64,000 nt of DNA from Lyophyllum atratum (GCA_014905825.1 JACGCN010000002.1:2914001-2978000); one strand, 5' to 3'; counted from the first letter of the stretch, positions 15,741 to 27,479 are shown. Numbers and translations are program-made. Notes: generated by a model from the sequence alone, not told the origin.

Positions 15741-16647
15741 ATGACAACTTCGTCCCACATCTTCTCCCACTCGCTCTACATTATGAATCGCCGCGCCACT
15801 GCATCATCGAGCCCTGGTACCACCACAATGTATCCCAACTATGCCGCCGAAAGCCCCGAAATCTCGGAGTTCGTGCAGCACATGATGAAGCGCCTTCAAA
15901 TCACAGAACAGCATGTCCGCAAAGCATGCATCGAGACCTACGGCTCACTCGAGCTTGCCATGGAGACGGTTCAAGCGGATGATGCCGAAGATATGGAAGC
16001 CCAGAGAGAAGCCCTTGAAGAGATGTACCCCAATGGTGGAGGCCCTATTGCGCTCGGGGTGAGTCGTCTGCGAATCGGGCGCTTTCGTGGCTGACAGAAT
16101 ATTCGTCTTCGTAGGCCAAGCCTACCGAAGGCGAGCGCGTGACTACTGCACCCATCAGGCAAGGGGTGTGGCTCCGCGTCTGGGGAGACAACTTGGCGAG
16201 CCTCCACTGCTACTGCTTCGACTTCGTGGACGAGAACGGCAGGTACATGCGCACTCCCGACAGGCTCAGGATTTATTCGGAGCCGACCGGGGCCGAGGTT
16301 TTTTCGATCGAGAGGTCGGTAGATGCGACGTCCGTTAACGCCACGTACGATGCCAGCAAAGTCGATGAGAACTGGGAGACGTACGTCATTCAGGAAGGCA
16401 CCAATCTCCGCATCGTGCAACACGGACGACAGGACATACATATCCAGATCCCGACACGCGATACCAACGTGATCACTCTCCAACCTGCCCATTACCTTGT
16501 AAGTCCACACGTTCATGCGACGGCATACCTTCTGCTGATGTAGCGATTCTTAAGCCTCAGTAGGTCATTACCGCTGTCGAACAGTTGGCGGTCGCAGTCT
16601 GGGGCATGGAGGTGTTTGCTTCTTCGATTCTCCTCGGACACGCCTAG
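15741..16647 (+). CDS. Hypothetical protein with UBA-like N-terminal helices
   Basis: Three exons fit. Exon 1 starts at the ATG at 15741 (a second ATG at 15783) and carries FVQHMMKRLQITEQHVRKAC followed by YGSLELAMETVQADD, which resembles a UBA-type three-helix bundle. A GTGAGT donor after IALG joins the exon beginning AKPTEGERVTTAPI. That exon holds a compact, probably all-beta segment (GVWLRVWGDNLASLHCYCFD and RTPDRLRIYSEPTGAEVFSI) ending PAHYL at a GTAAGT donor near 16501. The last exon is either an immediate stop at CAG|TAG or, with the acceptor three bases later, VITAVEQLAVAVWGMEVFAS up to the TAG at 16645-16647. I do not recognise the family. The beginning of the transcript lies almost against the right MITE, so that element may contribute to its promoter. 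Confidence 0.6.
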
Positions 16648-17658
16648 GTACACCCCCTGCTTACTTTCTATTTGCTTATGCCCGGCTCTTCTCACTTGTA
16701 CGCTCGCACCTACTGGGTACGACGGCCTGACAAGCTTCTGAGTTTGTCAACGGGGACTGTAGGAATAACTTACACTGCGGTACCACACTTTTCAGCTGGA
16801 GGAGGAGAAGCTAGGGAATTCATACGATGTGTGTCGGTTGTGGCTCTGATAATCATGTTACACATGCAAACGGATGGTGATGATTGCTAGATCCGTGAAG
16901 CATAAACTTGAACGCGATTTTCATGATGCCCTCCCAAGCAATAAGTGCAATGTAAACTTCTTGTTCACCACAACCATGGCTCGGACGCGCCGCCGCGTCA
17001 ATGCGATCGTCCTCTTCTAAAAAGAAAGCTCTAGCTATCAGCATTCAATGGCATAACTTGTACGTGCAGTTTCAGCTAAATAACACTTGCTATTCCCCTC
17101 CATCGGATGTACAGTCTGCTCTCCTGCGTACTACAAAGGATCGTGGCAGCGCAGAGAAGCTATTCCCCATCAGCCGTCGTCCAGTCCAGAGCGGTCTCCA
17201 CCACTGTAGTTTCAAATATCTAACTATCAGTCCCAATATCTAACACTATCTGTACCTATTGAAAATGTCCTCAACGACAACTCTAGCCGCCCCAAGCTGT
17301 CCGAATGGGACCTGAAGGCATTTCCATCCACCGACCATGTCACATTATCAATTCAGCACAGCTAGTATCAGTACGCGGAAGAATGATTAAGGTCAATATA
17401 GTCATCTTCACACTGCGTGTTTGACAGTAAGGTTTACTTACTTTGTGATACTCTACAAGTCTCAGCACATAAGATGAACAAAGCCAGATGGGTCGAAATG
17501 AAGTTCCATTTCTGCTTCAAATCTCGACTGGAGAACGTATATGCGTATTGCCTCGTGCTTCGCAAGGGATATGCAAAATTTGGCAAGCTAGATTTACACT
17601 GCATATTCCACTTCTAAGTAGGAACAGGTATACTCTTGGCATACTGATAACTGGCAGG
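16648..17658. other. Intergenic, no supported gene
   Basis: About 1 kb with only short open frames that show no family-like sequence. A short segment near 17365-17385 nearly repeats one at 13170-13195. Confidence 0.4.
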
Positions 17659-18441
17659 CTACAAGTTCGCCTTAGGAGGAGGAGATGGCTGCATCTTGAT
17701 ATGCACACCTGACGAGACCAGACGGTGGTGACTAGTGTTCCAGATCTGCTCTTGCCTCAATTAGTCAGTATTCTAGGTGTATGCCTGTGCCGCACCTCCG
17801 TTCGTACAGACTGAGCTCGGGCGCCCAGCGTTATAGTGGTGTTGACAATACGCAGATGATCTCCCCTGCATTTGACAATTAGTCAAATGGTGGGAGAGAC
17901 GAGAGAGGCGGGGCGGAGACTTGCAGGTCTGCGGGGGAGTGGTATACCACGTTTAGGGACTGCGAAACGCTGCCGTAGATCTTTCCCGTGTTTGTCATCC
18001 GCAAAGCCATGAGTGCCATCGAGGAGCACCTGGAGGCTTGTCAGCATTTTTTTCATTCGCTACTCAGGATGGAAGGCGGACACGTCGATTAGGAAGGCAG
18101 AACAACCTCCTTGGACGCTTCCGGTACCATTGATCATATCTGGCGAACGCAGGCATATTGGCTGTCAACCACAGGAGGTGTTTATCCCACCTACGAGGAT
18201 TGATCTCACCTTCTTCGACAGTAACCTCGCACACGACCCGCCCTTCCAACCTCTCCGGCTCCTCTTTGTTCTTCTCCACCGATATCTCGGTCACAGCCAA
18301 CCGCCTTATAATCGAATCCCCAAATATCGGTTTAGTCCCCCCATCACGGCGACGGTAGAACAGGCTTGTATTGCCGACGAAAGCTTTGACGCTGTCTGGA
18401 GCGTTCCCAGAAATCTTCGTGATATCTACTTCCTCGGCCAT
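17659..18441 (-). CDS. Hotdog-fold thioesterase-superfamily protein, paralog 1
   Basis: Five exons rebuild a PaaI/4HBT-like hotdog protein. The ATG at 18441 gives MAEEVDITKISGNAPDSVKA, then the family block LEGRVVCEVTVEEG at a GTGAGA donor. Exon 2 reads DMINGTGSVQGGCSAFLID, exon 3 CSSMALMALRMTNTGKIYGS then VSQSLNVVYHSPADL, and exon 4 a form of LRIVNTTITLGARAQSVRTE. Exon 5 reads IWNTSHHRLVSSGVHIKMQP and ends with TAG at 17659. The usual HGG motif is QGG here, replacing the His. The donor after the FLID block is weak (GTCCGC), and reading through it gives a stop after AFHPE. The next donor is GCAAGT, a GC-AG intron. The paralog at 18.8-19.6 kb is the closest relative. Activity is doubtful; such proteins would hydrolyse acyl-CoA or act as hotdog-fold binders. 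Confidence 0.75.
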
Positions 18442-18827
18442 CGCAACACGAGTGAGGAGGGTGGGAGGAGCGCTAGGCCGCAGCGTGGACGTCGTTGTGC
18501 ATGCTCAGGCTGGTTCAAGTTGGCAATGGCGTGATCGGGAGCCAAAGTGATCGTTTATCGGTGGCTGTGCGCATATCTGCGGCCCCTTGGCGCCTGGTTC
18601 GGCGAGGTTCGGCGAGGGCGAAATTTCACTTGCACAAAACGGCTATAAAATGCCTTTGCTATAACATGCCTTTCTATGTTCTCGAACACACGAGCACCAA
18701 GGACAGTTGGCTGCAATAGCACACAATTAATGGAACAAGGATATCCAATTACATGGTCATGTTGTAGATTCCGACGCAGAGTCGCAGACACGCGCAGGTA
18801 TATGCTTCGCGTCATGGCACTAGCTGA

Positions 18828-19597
18828 TTATAGATGCGCTTTAGGGGGAGACGGCTGCATCTTTATGTGAACGCCCGAAGAGACCAGGCGGTGGTGGGTC
18901 ACATTCCAGATCTAGCCTCGCGTCAGTTATCAAGCTTGACGCGCGTCCGTTCTTAAAAACGCACCTCGGTTCTTGCGGACTGAGCGCGGCCTCCCAGAGT
19001 CATAGTGGTATTTACGAGACGCAAACGGTCTCCCCTGCATCCAATCTTCGCTTAGCGTCGTTGAAGATATCATGGGAGACAGGCGAGGAGCTCACAGGCC
19101 TGCGGGAGAGTGGTATACAACGTTGAGGGACTGAGAAACACTGCCGTTGACCTCTCCTGTGTTCGTCATCCCCAAGGCTATGAGGGCCATAGTAGAGCAC
19201 CTGAAAACTGGTCAAATGAATTTCGATCCCCTCTAGAGAATTACGCACATGTCTATGAGGAACGCGGAACAGCCTCCGTGGATATTTCCACCACCGTTAA
19301 CCATATCTATAAACTGCCTTTAGAGTGAACACCTTTGTCGTCACGATTTAGCTTACCATCTTCGACAGTTAATTCACACACGACCCGCCCCTCCAACTTC
19401 TTCGACTCCTCCGCCTTCTTCTCTACCGACACCTCAGTAACGACTACCCGCTTCATAATGGACTCCCCGAAGATGGGCCCTGTCACTCCATCAAGCGTAT
19501 GTGCGTACGCGTAGTAGAAGCTCGTGTCAGCAACGGCGGACTTGACGTCGTCCGAGGCGTTCCCCGCGATCTTGCTGACGTCGAAGTCCTCAGTCAT
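18828..19597 (-). CDS. Hotdog-fold thioesterase-superfamily protein, paralog 2 (HGG intact)
   Basis: This is the best-preserved of four paralogs in the window. The ATG at 19597 gives MTEDFDVSKIAGNASDDVKS, then KKLEGRVVCELTVEDG at a donor. Exon 2 is DMVNGGGNIHGGCSAFLID, with the Asn and HGG positions expected in PaaI-type hotdog thioesterases. It is spliced (GTGCGT to TTCAG) to CSTMALIALGMTNTGEVNGS and VSQSLNVVYHSPAGL. The fourth exon reads GDRLRLVNTTMTLGGRAQSA with RTE at its end. The last exon reads IWNVTHHRLVSSGVHIKMQP and stops with TAA at 18828. All junctions are canonical and keep the frame. The expected reaction is hydrolysis of acyl-CoA thioesters; the substrate cannot be told from sequence. 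It lies in tandem with paralog 1, which points to local duplication. Confidence 0.88.
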
Positions 19598-19963
19598 TCC
19601 TGCGCGCGATGGGGAGGACGGGAGGACCAGCTGCAGCTGTGGCCTGTGAGCGCAGGAATAACTTTTGCACAAGATAATTGATGCATTGCCGGGTCGGTGT
19701 GAGAAGAAGCCGGAGATTGGGGGGGGTCGATAAAAATATCCACAATCTGATATATCAGTGGCTGTGCTTGCTACTACAGCACTGCTTCAGCTTTGTTTGA
19801 ACTTTGCTCTCGCCCACCGACTTGACATTCCCTTAACTGTATTGGTATACCCCCTGGTCGTCGTTCAAAGACGACCTATACACAGGAGATTGTATATTTC
19901 TATTTACTGGTGCGCAAACCTACGATCGCAGAACATGTAACAGCTTTATCAACGGCACCCAGG
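19598..19963. other. Divergent promoter region, thioesterase paralog 2 and AlkB-like gene
   Basis: The two flanking genes are transcribed outward from this 366-bp spacer. A plus-strand frame is open from 19910, but it begins with GTG and lacks an upstream ATG. I see no exon or repeat here. Confidence 0.45.
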
Positions 19964-20965
19964 ATGCCCCAGCTTTCTCTATCGGCTTCAAGCATCATAG
20001 GACCAACCAAACGAAAGCACAATCCAGAAGGAACAACCGAATTCAACCCAGCGCTCCCTCGCAAACGCCAGCACCTGTCTCTCCAAATCACCATCCCAGC
20101 ATTTTCAAACCTTCCAGAACAACCGCAGGATGGCGACGACTCCGACCTCACCAGCACTAGCTCAACAATCTCAGGACTCTCAGACCCCGACTCTCTATTT
20201 GACGAACCAACCGCCTTGAGCGCTCAAGACGACTCAGCTCAATCTTCATCAGGTCTCCGACCCACTCCGGCCCTCCGAACGGCCCCACCCATCCAAGGCC
20301 TTTTCCTCTCGCCGACCCTGCGTCTCCCCATAGAAATCGCAGACAGCGTCACCCGCTATTGTCTCGACACTTACTTTCAGCCACAAGGCGTGAACCAAGT
20401 CATGCTGTTCGGCCGCTTCTCCACACCTCAGCCAGGGTCACCTCCAGCCTCGACAGGCCTTCCTCCCGTGTTACTCCAATTGCTCTCGACGCTCGAGACG
20501 ATCCTGCTCCCCCTTCTCCCGACAGAAACGCACGCCCTCCTCTTCCCTCGTGTTCCAACATGTGCGCGGCAGGCCATTCTGAACTTGTATCAACCTGGTG
20601 AGGGGATCTCCCCGCATGTTGACCTGCTTCGGCGGTTTGGCGACGGGATCATCGGGGTGAGTCTTGGGAGTGGGTGCGTGATGCAATTCGCAAAGGCAGA
20701 CGAGCAGGCTGGGAGGAATGCACCAAAGGAGAATTGGGATGTGTATCTCCCAGAGCGGAGTGTGATCGTGTTGTCTGAGGACGCGCGTTATGGTTGGACA
20801 CATGGTATTGGAAAGCATACGCGGGACTACGTTGCTTTGTCTGATGCTCCTCGGCTTGAGGACACCGCTGACCGGTGGATTGAGAGAGGTGTACGTTTGA
20901 GTATCACTTTTCGATGGCTGCTCCCTGGGGCAGATGTTGTTGGAGAGGAACAAAGCTCTCCATAG
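19964..20965 (+). CDS. AlkB-like 2-oxoglutarate/Fe(II) dioxygenase
   Basis: Uninterrupted 333-residue protein from the ATG at 19964. The first ~110 residues are low in complexity, with a basic patch (PRKRQHLSL) and acidic Ser-rich stretches, probably disordered. The catalytic domain follows: LNLYQPGEGISPHVDLLRRF supplies the iron ligands His218 and Asp220, GIIGVSLGSGCVMQF is the usual strand before the insert, GWTHGIGKHTRD supplies the third ligand, likely His280, and RLSITFRWL gives the 2-oxoglutarate-binding Arg pattern RxSxTxR (about 311-317). The family oxidatively demethylates nucleic acids or proteins using Fe(II), O2 and 2-oxoglutarate. The core resembles ALKBH8/ALKBH7-like eukaryotic members more than DNA-repair AlkB, but the substrate cannot be assigned. 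No intron is evident, unlike most neighbours. Confidence 0.88.
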   Translation: MPQLSLSASSIIGPTKRKHNPEGTTEFNPALPRKRQHLSLQITIPAFSNLPEQPQDGDDSDLTSTSSTISGLSDPDSLFDEPTALSAQDDSAQSSSGLRPTPALRTAPPIQGLFLSPTLRLPIEIADSVTRYCLDTYFQPQGVNQVMLFGRFSTPQPGSPPASTGLPPVLLQLLSTLETILLPLLPTETHALLFPRVPTCARQAILNLYQPGEGISPHVDLLRRFGDGIIGVSLGSGCVMQFAKADEQAGRNAPKENWDVYLPERSVIVLSEDARYGWTHGIGKHTRDYVALSDAPRLEDTADRWIERGVRLSITFRWLLPGADVVGEEQSSP

Positions 20966-21310
20966 ACGATTATTTCTGTTATTCAATCGTCGTATTGTAC
21001 CCTATCGTCATCTGTAAATCGGTGCATTAGTATCAGAGTTCATAGGTTGGTTTTGGATTCAAGATCGTTGCGGAGTGAACTTTGTGAAACAGGGTACATC
21101 GAGGAAAGCTCTTGGAAAAGAAAGGCTTCCGATCCTGTCGTCAATAGAGCAGACGTGCATGCTGTTGACCGAGCGGTTCCTAGCAGCTGAATGTTCTCCG
21201 CTTTGGCATTTTTGCGCCAGACAAGCATGATCATGTCGTATCAAGCAGTGATGGGCTCGCCTCCTGTTATTAAAATCATACACTCTGAGTCGTTCTATAT
21301 CCAACATGAA
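20966..21310. other. Convergent 3' spacer, AlkB-like gene and NEDD8
   Basis: 345 bp between two converging stop codons. No exon or repeat seen; presumably both 3' UTRs. Confidence 0.5.
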
Positions 21311-21786
21311 TCACAGTCCTCCACGTAGCGCAAGAACCAAATGTAGGACAGCGCCCGCCGTGACATTCAACTCCTTCGCTGTCTTATCATCTTGCCTGCG
21401 GTGTCGAACTCTAGTCAGTATTGGCGTAGACGAGACAAAGATAGATTGCGACGCACATCTGCTTTCCAAGATAAATCAACCGTTGTTGTGGCGGCGGGAC
21501 ACCCGCCTGCTCCTCCACTTTCTCCTTTATACGTGCGATCTGTCCCATCGTAGGTGTCGGTGGCGTCGCTCGAGTCTATAATCACAGTAGTACATACCTT
21601 ATCATCTACGTCAATATCGAGCTCAATCTATCAAGGAAACAAGTTGATCAGTCATGATCCTGCATTCTGAAGATTCTGGGAAATAAGCATACCTCTTTGC
21701 CGGTGAGAGTCTGGTTCCACCGATTGTTAAGACGCGTTAAGAGATCATGGATGAGATGGGCTCGTTACCTTGATCTTAATCAACAT
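21311..21786 (-). CDS. RUB1: NEDD8/RUB1 ubiquitin-like modifier
   Basis: Five tiny exons on the minus strand give a 77-residue protein. The ATG at 21786 opens MLIKIK, spliced to TLTGKE, then [10 protein letters not shown], then [20 protein letters not shown] with LIYLGKQM, then [20 protein letters not shown] with LALRGGL before the TGA at 21311-21313. All splice sites are GT-AG and in phase. The ALRGG ending, with Ala at position 72, is the feature that separates NEDD8 from ubiquitin (Arg72). The single residue after Gly-Gly is removed by a C-terminal hydrolase before activation. The protein is conjugated to cullins by the E1 NAE1-UBA3 and E2 UBC12 and so activates SCF-type ubiquitin ligases, which are relevant to the F-box genes in this window. 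Confidence 0.95.
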
Positions 21787-22193
21787 TGTGGAGTCTGCTA
21801 CACGAGATGAGATTTAAATGTGCTGAAAACGCGTCGGAGAGGAGGACGACTTGGGAAGATCGGCGGCAGCGGTAGCACGGGTACTTGTATAAGCCAGGAA
21901 AGCAGGAGAGTTACAAAGAGTCACAGCGCGTGACTCGCCCTGACTGCGACCTCCATCATCCAGATTCCACTGCTTTCCAGTGCCGCTGCTGTCATCCTGC
22001 CACGCCCCTCCGGTGTCTTCCTTATTTGCGCGAAACGAATCTATAGCGCTTGTCGCGGATAACTGGAAGTTGGAAACCTATAAATTGCTCCCGGACTCCC
22101 AGTATAGCCCTATTTGGATATCTCGAGCTTTACTATTTGAGCCCGACGAAGACTCGGATATGCTAATGGCCTCCAAGACAACATGCTTCCACA
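21787..22193. other. NEDD8 upstream region
   Basis: About 400 bp upstream of the NEDD8 start, presumably its promoter, shared with nothing recognisable. No exon seen. Confidence 0.4.
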
Positions 22194-22640
22194 TCAGAAC
22201 ATCAGTATAGAGATTCCCGATGGCATCACTGGAGGCGAACGACGCTCTGCTACCTGGTTATGGACGGTCGACCTGCCGCAACTGTAGCCTATGGTTTTAG
22301 TCACCCCAGGCTTGAGAGCTGACGGGAGCTGCATAATCCTCCACACTTCGGTTCGAATCATAAGCACCTCGTCGCCTTCGGCGATGTCATACCCCTTCAC
22401 AGTCCTGTCGTCCTGTCTGAATGTTACTTTGAAGGCGAAAAGCCCCTACCTTTGTACGATAGGGTGGAGATGTGACGTGAGGTCGGGATCGTCGCGTTGT
22501 GTAGAGCTATAGACAAATCGGGAACTGGAAGACGGACGATGACAGCAGCCGTCGCCTTGCCATATGACCGTGGATGGACAGATAGAGCTGTAGCCTGTAG
22601 CGACCAGGTAAGGCACAGTCCATTGATCTATATTTATTGT
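22194..22640 (-). pseudogene. Probable frameshifted orphan gene
   Basis: Two adjoining minus-strand frames read like one protein. The upstream frame contains SLQATALSVHPRSYGKATAA, VIVRLPVPDLSIALHNATIP and TSRHISTLSYKGRGF. The downstream frame continues AFKVTFRQDDRTVKGYDIAE, GDEVLMIRTEVWRIMQLPSA and LKPGVTKTIGYSCG. They join in a run of Ts near 22445, where one missing base would restore a single frame. There is no room for a normal intron. It could be a recent pseudogene or a sequencing indel. I do not recognise the family, and the 5' exons upstream (about 22.65-23.0 kb) are unclear. Confidence 0.4.
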
Positions 22641-23658
22641 ATACTAAGGGTCAGCGCACTCGGCCTTTGAAACAAGCGTAGCTTACCCAGATGGACACTA
22701 GCCCTAAAAACAATACTCATGGTTATCTGCCTCGCGAGCCCGCATAGCACCTACTCTCAGTCAACGTTATTTCGTGAGCACCTTCTGTTCCGTCCAACAA
22801 ACGATACGCCTCCTCGCCATAAACGCTTACCTCCTTGAGTATCATGTTCATTTGCTTCCGCTGAAATTTCCCCGGCCGACATCCAAGATCTCTATTCTTC
22901 TTGGCATTCGAAGACCTTTCTCGGTGGATGATACTCCTGCTTCGCAGATTTGATCGATACATGGAAGCGTACATGTTGTAACGGTCGAGCCACGGTACGA
23001 TGGAATGATACATGAGAAAGATAGACCAGAGCGTTTCGTTCTGCGCTTCGTGACCTCATCGTAGTATGTAGGGCTTATTTCTCCCAGTTATTGATGTCCT
23101 CCAATAATCGCTGACTTGAAATCTCTCCAGATCCATTTGTAACGCATTATTCGCCGAAAATTTCCCGCATGTTATTTCTACGCAATCTTCCCTATACTCA
23201 ACATGCTAGCTTCCAAGGCTCATCTTCAAGCCGTTAAGATACAAACTTTTGCCACGATTACACTGGTTACAGGCCATTGTAAGTCATATCTTCTCTCACA
23301 CAGTGGTCAATTGACTGACAAGGTTCGCGGCAGAGCTTCGGAAAGCGGGCTTCTTCAGCTCCTCGGGGCTTGCATCTTCGCTCCTAAGCACCTTTCCCCC
23401 TGATCGATCACATAAAGGATCGATTTTTCCACCGTGTCTTATTACGGCAGCCTAGCAGAGCCAATAGCTGAACTCCTCCGGGGTATCTATGGAGAAAAAC
23501 ACTTTCCAAGACTTTCGCTGTATCTCCACACCTGGCGAGCTTGAGGATGCACTTATAAGATCTGTGAAGGATGTCAATCAAGAGCTTCTTTATCCCACTT
23601 TCGTGCGGACTCCTGTTCCTTGATCTTCGCGCCCCGGTCTTGGACAACTTAACGAATA
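22641..23658. other. Intergenic, no supported gene
   Basis: Contains a minus-strand frame at 22723-23013 that starts with ATG but has no family-like sequence. Otherwise nothing is seen. The final part presumably holds the promoter of the sugar transporter. Confidence 0.4.
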
Positions 23659-25847
23659 ATGGCGAGCAGCGCATCCCCGGCGAACGAGAAGGAGCACCCG
23701 AGGCTCGCGGCGCGCGAGCTTGCTGATCCCATTGTGACGCGCCTCGCTCAATTGGACGACACGCCGTGGTACAAGAAGCGGAACCTGCGCTTGCTGTACC
23801 TTCTCATGTTCCCTACCTGTATTGGCGTTGAGATGACGAGCGGGTGGGCAGCGCTTTCTTTTCGCCTCAGTTTTGTTCTCACTCCCGAAGTGCAGATTTG
23901 ACTCATCTATGATCAACGGCCTCCAAGCCGTAAACTCCTGGGATATTTGTTGGTATTCATGTCTCTCGTTGGGGTTCCAGCACTTACGGTAATGATAGTC
24001 TTCAATTCCCCGCGTTCCACCCTTCTCGGCCTTATTTCGGCCATGTATTCGCTCGGCGCTATCGTGGTACTACCTTTAGTCCCCTGGGTTACTGACCATC
24101 TTGGGCGCCGCAATGCAATCACCCTCGGAAGTGCGTTGATGATAATCGGCGCTGCGATCCAGACTGCTTCCCAAAACTGTCAGTAAAGTTATATTGGACC
24201 TAACGATTGCTCATGCTGATGAGCGCCCACTCCTAGTTGCCATGTTCATTATATCCCGCTTGATAATTGGCTTGGGTATTCCGTTTGCCATCGTTGCAGC
24301 GTCGTCGCTCATTGGAGGTAAGCCGATGTCTCTATAATCAAGAGAGAAGTTATTGACTGGCTTGTTGTCGCCCAGAACTATCGCATCCGAACGAGCGAGC
24401 CATCCTAGGATCTCTGTTCAACTCATGCTATTTCATCGGTGAGTGGCTTGCCTGTTTGAGGATATCCTTGACATGAACTGAGGCGCAAACCTTCGATAGG
24501 TGCCATCATCGCAGCCGGTATCACACTTGGGACATTCAAACTTGAAAGCGACTGGGGCTGGCGTATCCCGTCACTCCTCCAGGTGGTACCCAGCGGGCTT
24601 CAGATCACGTTCATCTATTTCATGCCCGAATCTCCTCGATGGTTGATCTCCAAAGGTCGTGGCGACGAGGCCATGGCGATCTTGGTCAAATATCATGCGG
24701 AGGGTGACGAGACGTCCGAGTTCGTCAAGGCGGAGTACGTGCAGATTGAGAAGACGCTCGAGCTCGAGAGGGAGACAGCGAAAGTAGGCTGGATGCAGCT
24801 TATCTCTACGAAGGGCATGCGGAGAAGGATGCTCATTGGTGCATTCCTCGGACTTGCGACCCAATGGAGTGGAAACGGCCTCACCTCGTACGTTGTGTTC
24901 TGGCGCTTGGGTGGGAGGAATTTTTAACAGGAAGTGCTATATCACAGGTACTTCCTTGCACGTATCCTGGATAATGTGGGCGTACATGACAACCATACTA
25001 AGAACGTAATTAACCTGGGCAACACCTGTTGGGGATTCTTCAATGCCACGATCCTCGCGCTCACCGTCTCGCGTTTTAAGCGCCGCACGATGTATCTGGT
25101 ACGTTGCTTTCATTCCGTCATGCAAATCATGGCCGACTAAAGGAATGTTATAGGCATGCACCATATCCCTCCTGACGGTTTTCACGGCTTGGACAATCGC
25201 AAGTGCTCGGTATGCCATAACCCAAAATCAAGCTTCGTCTCGTGCCGTCATTGCGTCAGCAATCCCCTGCTTTATTTTCAAGAACGATCTGATCTGAGTA
25301 AATTGCCTTACAGCTTCATCTTTCTGTACAGCCCATGTTATAACATGGCCTACAATGCCCTCACGTACAGTGAGTTCCCACGTTGCGTACCCTTGAACAC
25401 CTCTCAACTATCCGGACACAGCATTCCTCGTGGAACTCTTCCCATTCCATGTCCGCGCCAAGGGTCTCTCCGTCTTCCAATGGTTTAGCCGATTGGCTGG
25501 CTTCTTCAACCAGTTTGTCAACCCCATTGGTATCGCCAATGCTGGTGCGTGTTGAGTTTGCTCGGATGTGTTCAAAATAATTTAATCGATATGATAGGTT
25601 GGAAGTACTACATCAGCTACTGCGTCTTCCTTCTATTCGAGGTGGTCTTCGTGTACTTCCTTTTCCCAGAGACACAAGGCCGTACCCTGGAAGAACTAGC
25701 GTTCTGTAAGCCATACCTGCTCTCTTCCGATCTGCTACTTGGGACTGACGCACGTAACACCCAGTGTACGAGGACGACAAGGTTATCGAGCAAAAGAAGC
25801 GTGTAGAGGAGGAGATCCGTATGGAAGAGGTCAACGAAAAGGCCTAA
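23659..25847 (+). CDS. MFS sugar transporter (sugar porter family)
   Basis: Twelve-helix plasma-membrane sugar symporter or facilitator, split by about eight to ten short introns. Exon 1 (ATG at 23659) has a cytosolic N-terminus then LLYLLMFPTCIGVEMTSG, spliced to FDSSMINGLQAVNSW, the family's helix-1 motif. The loop 2-3 motif is seen in TDHLGRRNAITLGSALM. Further exons carry ISRLIIGLGIPFAIVAASSL, IGELSHPNERAILGSLFNSC and the sugar-porter signature PESPRWLISKGRGDEAMAIL. The central loop is followed by LIGAFLGLATQWSGNGLTSY, FLYSPCYNMAYNALTYTFLV, ELFPFHVRAKGLSVFQWFSR and PETQGRTLEELAF, the second signature. The stop is at 25847. The layout resembles fungal hexose and lactose/cellobiose permeases; the substrate cannot be assigned. 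The exon border around 23945 is uncertain. Confidence 0.9.
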
Positions 25848-26145
25848 CAACCCAATACAAGTACCATAGCCACTAACGCCCTCGATATACTTCCAATCAA
25901 CGACTTGGACATGGAAGTTACTGTACATGTACGATTCAATTGTCTTCATTTCACGTCCGATTCTCGTAACTGCGACTGAGCTGCATACACGGAAGCTGAT
26001 AAATACTAGGTGCGGTAGTAACTTAAATTCAACTACTTGTGGTATATCACATTCATCTACTTCTAACACTTTGGGTGCTGTACAGATGTTGTTCAGAATC
26101 CCCACTTCAACAGCGTAACATATGGATATTATCGCGTGGTGGCCA

Positions 26146-27479
26146 TCAAGCTGATAGGGCTTTCAAGAATTCAGCAGTGTTCGTATGATCTCCGAAACTA
26201 ACGGAAAGCTTTCCTGTTGCATCAAGAATAGGAAAATGCGCCCGGAGCCCTTCGTCCGTGTCCACTTCCAAATCCTCCGCATCGTCCATATCGTCGAAAA
26301 CCACGTGGATCGTGATGGTACGCAGTGGCTCTAGGTGGCCAAAGAAGCTATCAAGATGACGATCGATATCAAACGCATTCGTTGATTCCTTGACGGAGGG
26401 ATCGAACATGGTTGCATACATGTTGTCCTCGACGATAATGGCAAGTTTCTCAATCATACACGGGACTGACACCTCTTCCAGCAGATCGTATAGGTGATAG
26501 AACCCGGCCTTTCCAAGGTTGACGTAGAATACCAGAGTGCGGAGGTTTGTCAACTGCTCGAAGTTGTAAGCAGGAATATCTAGACAATAGGAACATTGTG
26601 TTAACGTCATAGGAGACGAGATGAGGGACGCAGATGATACAGACAATGGTCAAAGTATGGATCAAGCCAAACCAGTGTTTCAAGGTTCGCTGCTGTTTCC
26701 CGTAGAATCGTGCACAGCTCATCCAAGAATCTCCAATCTGACGATTCCGCTATCACTAACGTTTGGAGGCCCGGGAGCTTGTAACAGCTGCGAGGATTGT
26801 TGAAAAGCTCTGACAAGCCTTTCCCATCCACGCCTCCAATCTCCAATATCTCCAATGGCTTCAAAGTTTCGTTACGCTGCACACCGTGAGCATCGGAATA
26901 TGTTCCCGAAGCGTGATACTCTGTCAAGTCGCAACCCGCGTCCATCCCGATGAGCGTTAGTCGTTTCACGTTCGGGGCAGTTGTAAGTTGATCTACTGGG
27001 AATGTGCATGCACACATGTCTTCAAGGTGGATACGGAGAGTATGAAGGCTTTGCGAGCAAAACATTTTGTAAAGTGGGTCTTTGAAGGCAATCGGGATTT
27101 TGTACCAGTCATCATAGCCTGACAATTTGGGTGAAAAGTTGATAGAGAAGACGCGAAGACTTCCACTACGTGCAAATAGCGTCAAGAGCGCTCGGAATTC
27201 CACATCTTCGATGATACTGTCCGTTCCGTCCACCCATAGCTCGTGGATATAAACGACCAGTCGAGGGTTGGCCATGAGATAGTTGTAGAATGGTTTATAT
27301 GGGAGGTCGGAGGAGTCGCCACTATGGGAATTAAGGTATATGACTCGGAAGAGCCGCTTTCGGCTTGGCACCACGAATGCTTTACAGACCAAAGAGCAAC
27401 GACGAAGAGATTCAGAATCGTTGTGAAAGTGGCCGATAATGTCATCGAGGACATCCAGTGGGAGTTGTGGGGGAAACAT
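26146..27479 (-). CDS. F-box protein with LRR-like C-terminal part
   Basis: Two exons. The ATG at 27479 opens MFPPQLPLDVLDDIIGHFHN, DSESLRRCSLVCKAFVVPSR and KRLFRVIYLN, a typical N-terminal F-box that would dock to SKP1 in an SCF ubiquitin ligase. Exon 1 continues with leucine-rich, repeat-like segments (ALLTLFARSGSLRVFSINF, HTLRIHLEDM, NVKRLTLIGMDAG, LEILEIGG, LQTLVIAESSDW). An intron near 26640-26580 joins exon 2, DIPAYNFEQLTNLRTLVFYV, ending FGDHTNTAEFLKALSA and TGA at 26146. This architecture is very abundant in Agaricomycetes, where the targets are mostly unknown. The reading frame looks complete. Confidence 0.85.

Noticed and set aside
19910..19963. Longer AlkB-like N-terminus
   Set aside because: The extra residues start at GTG without an upstream ATG in frame.
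22723..23013. ATG-initiated 96-codon minus-strand frame
   Set aside because: No recognisable sequence, no supporting exons; left as intergenic.
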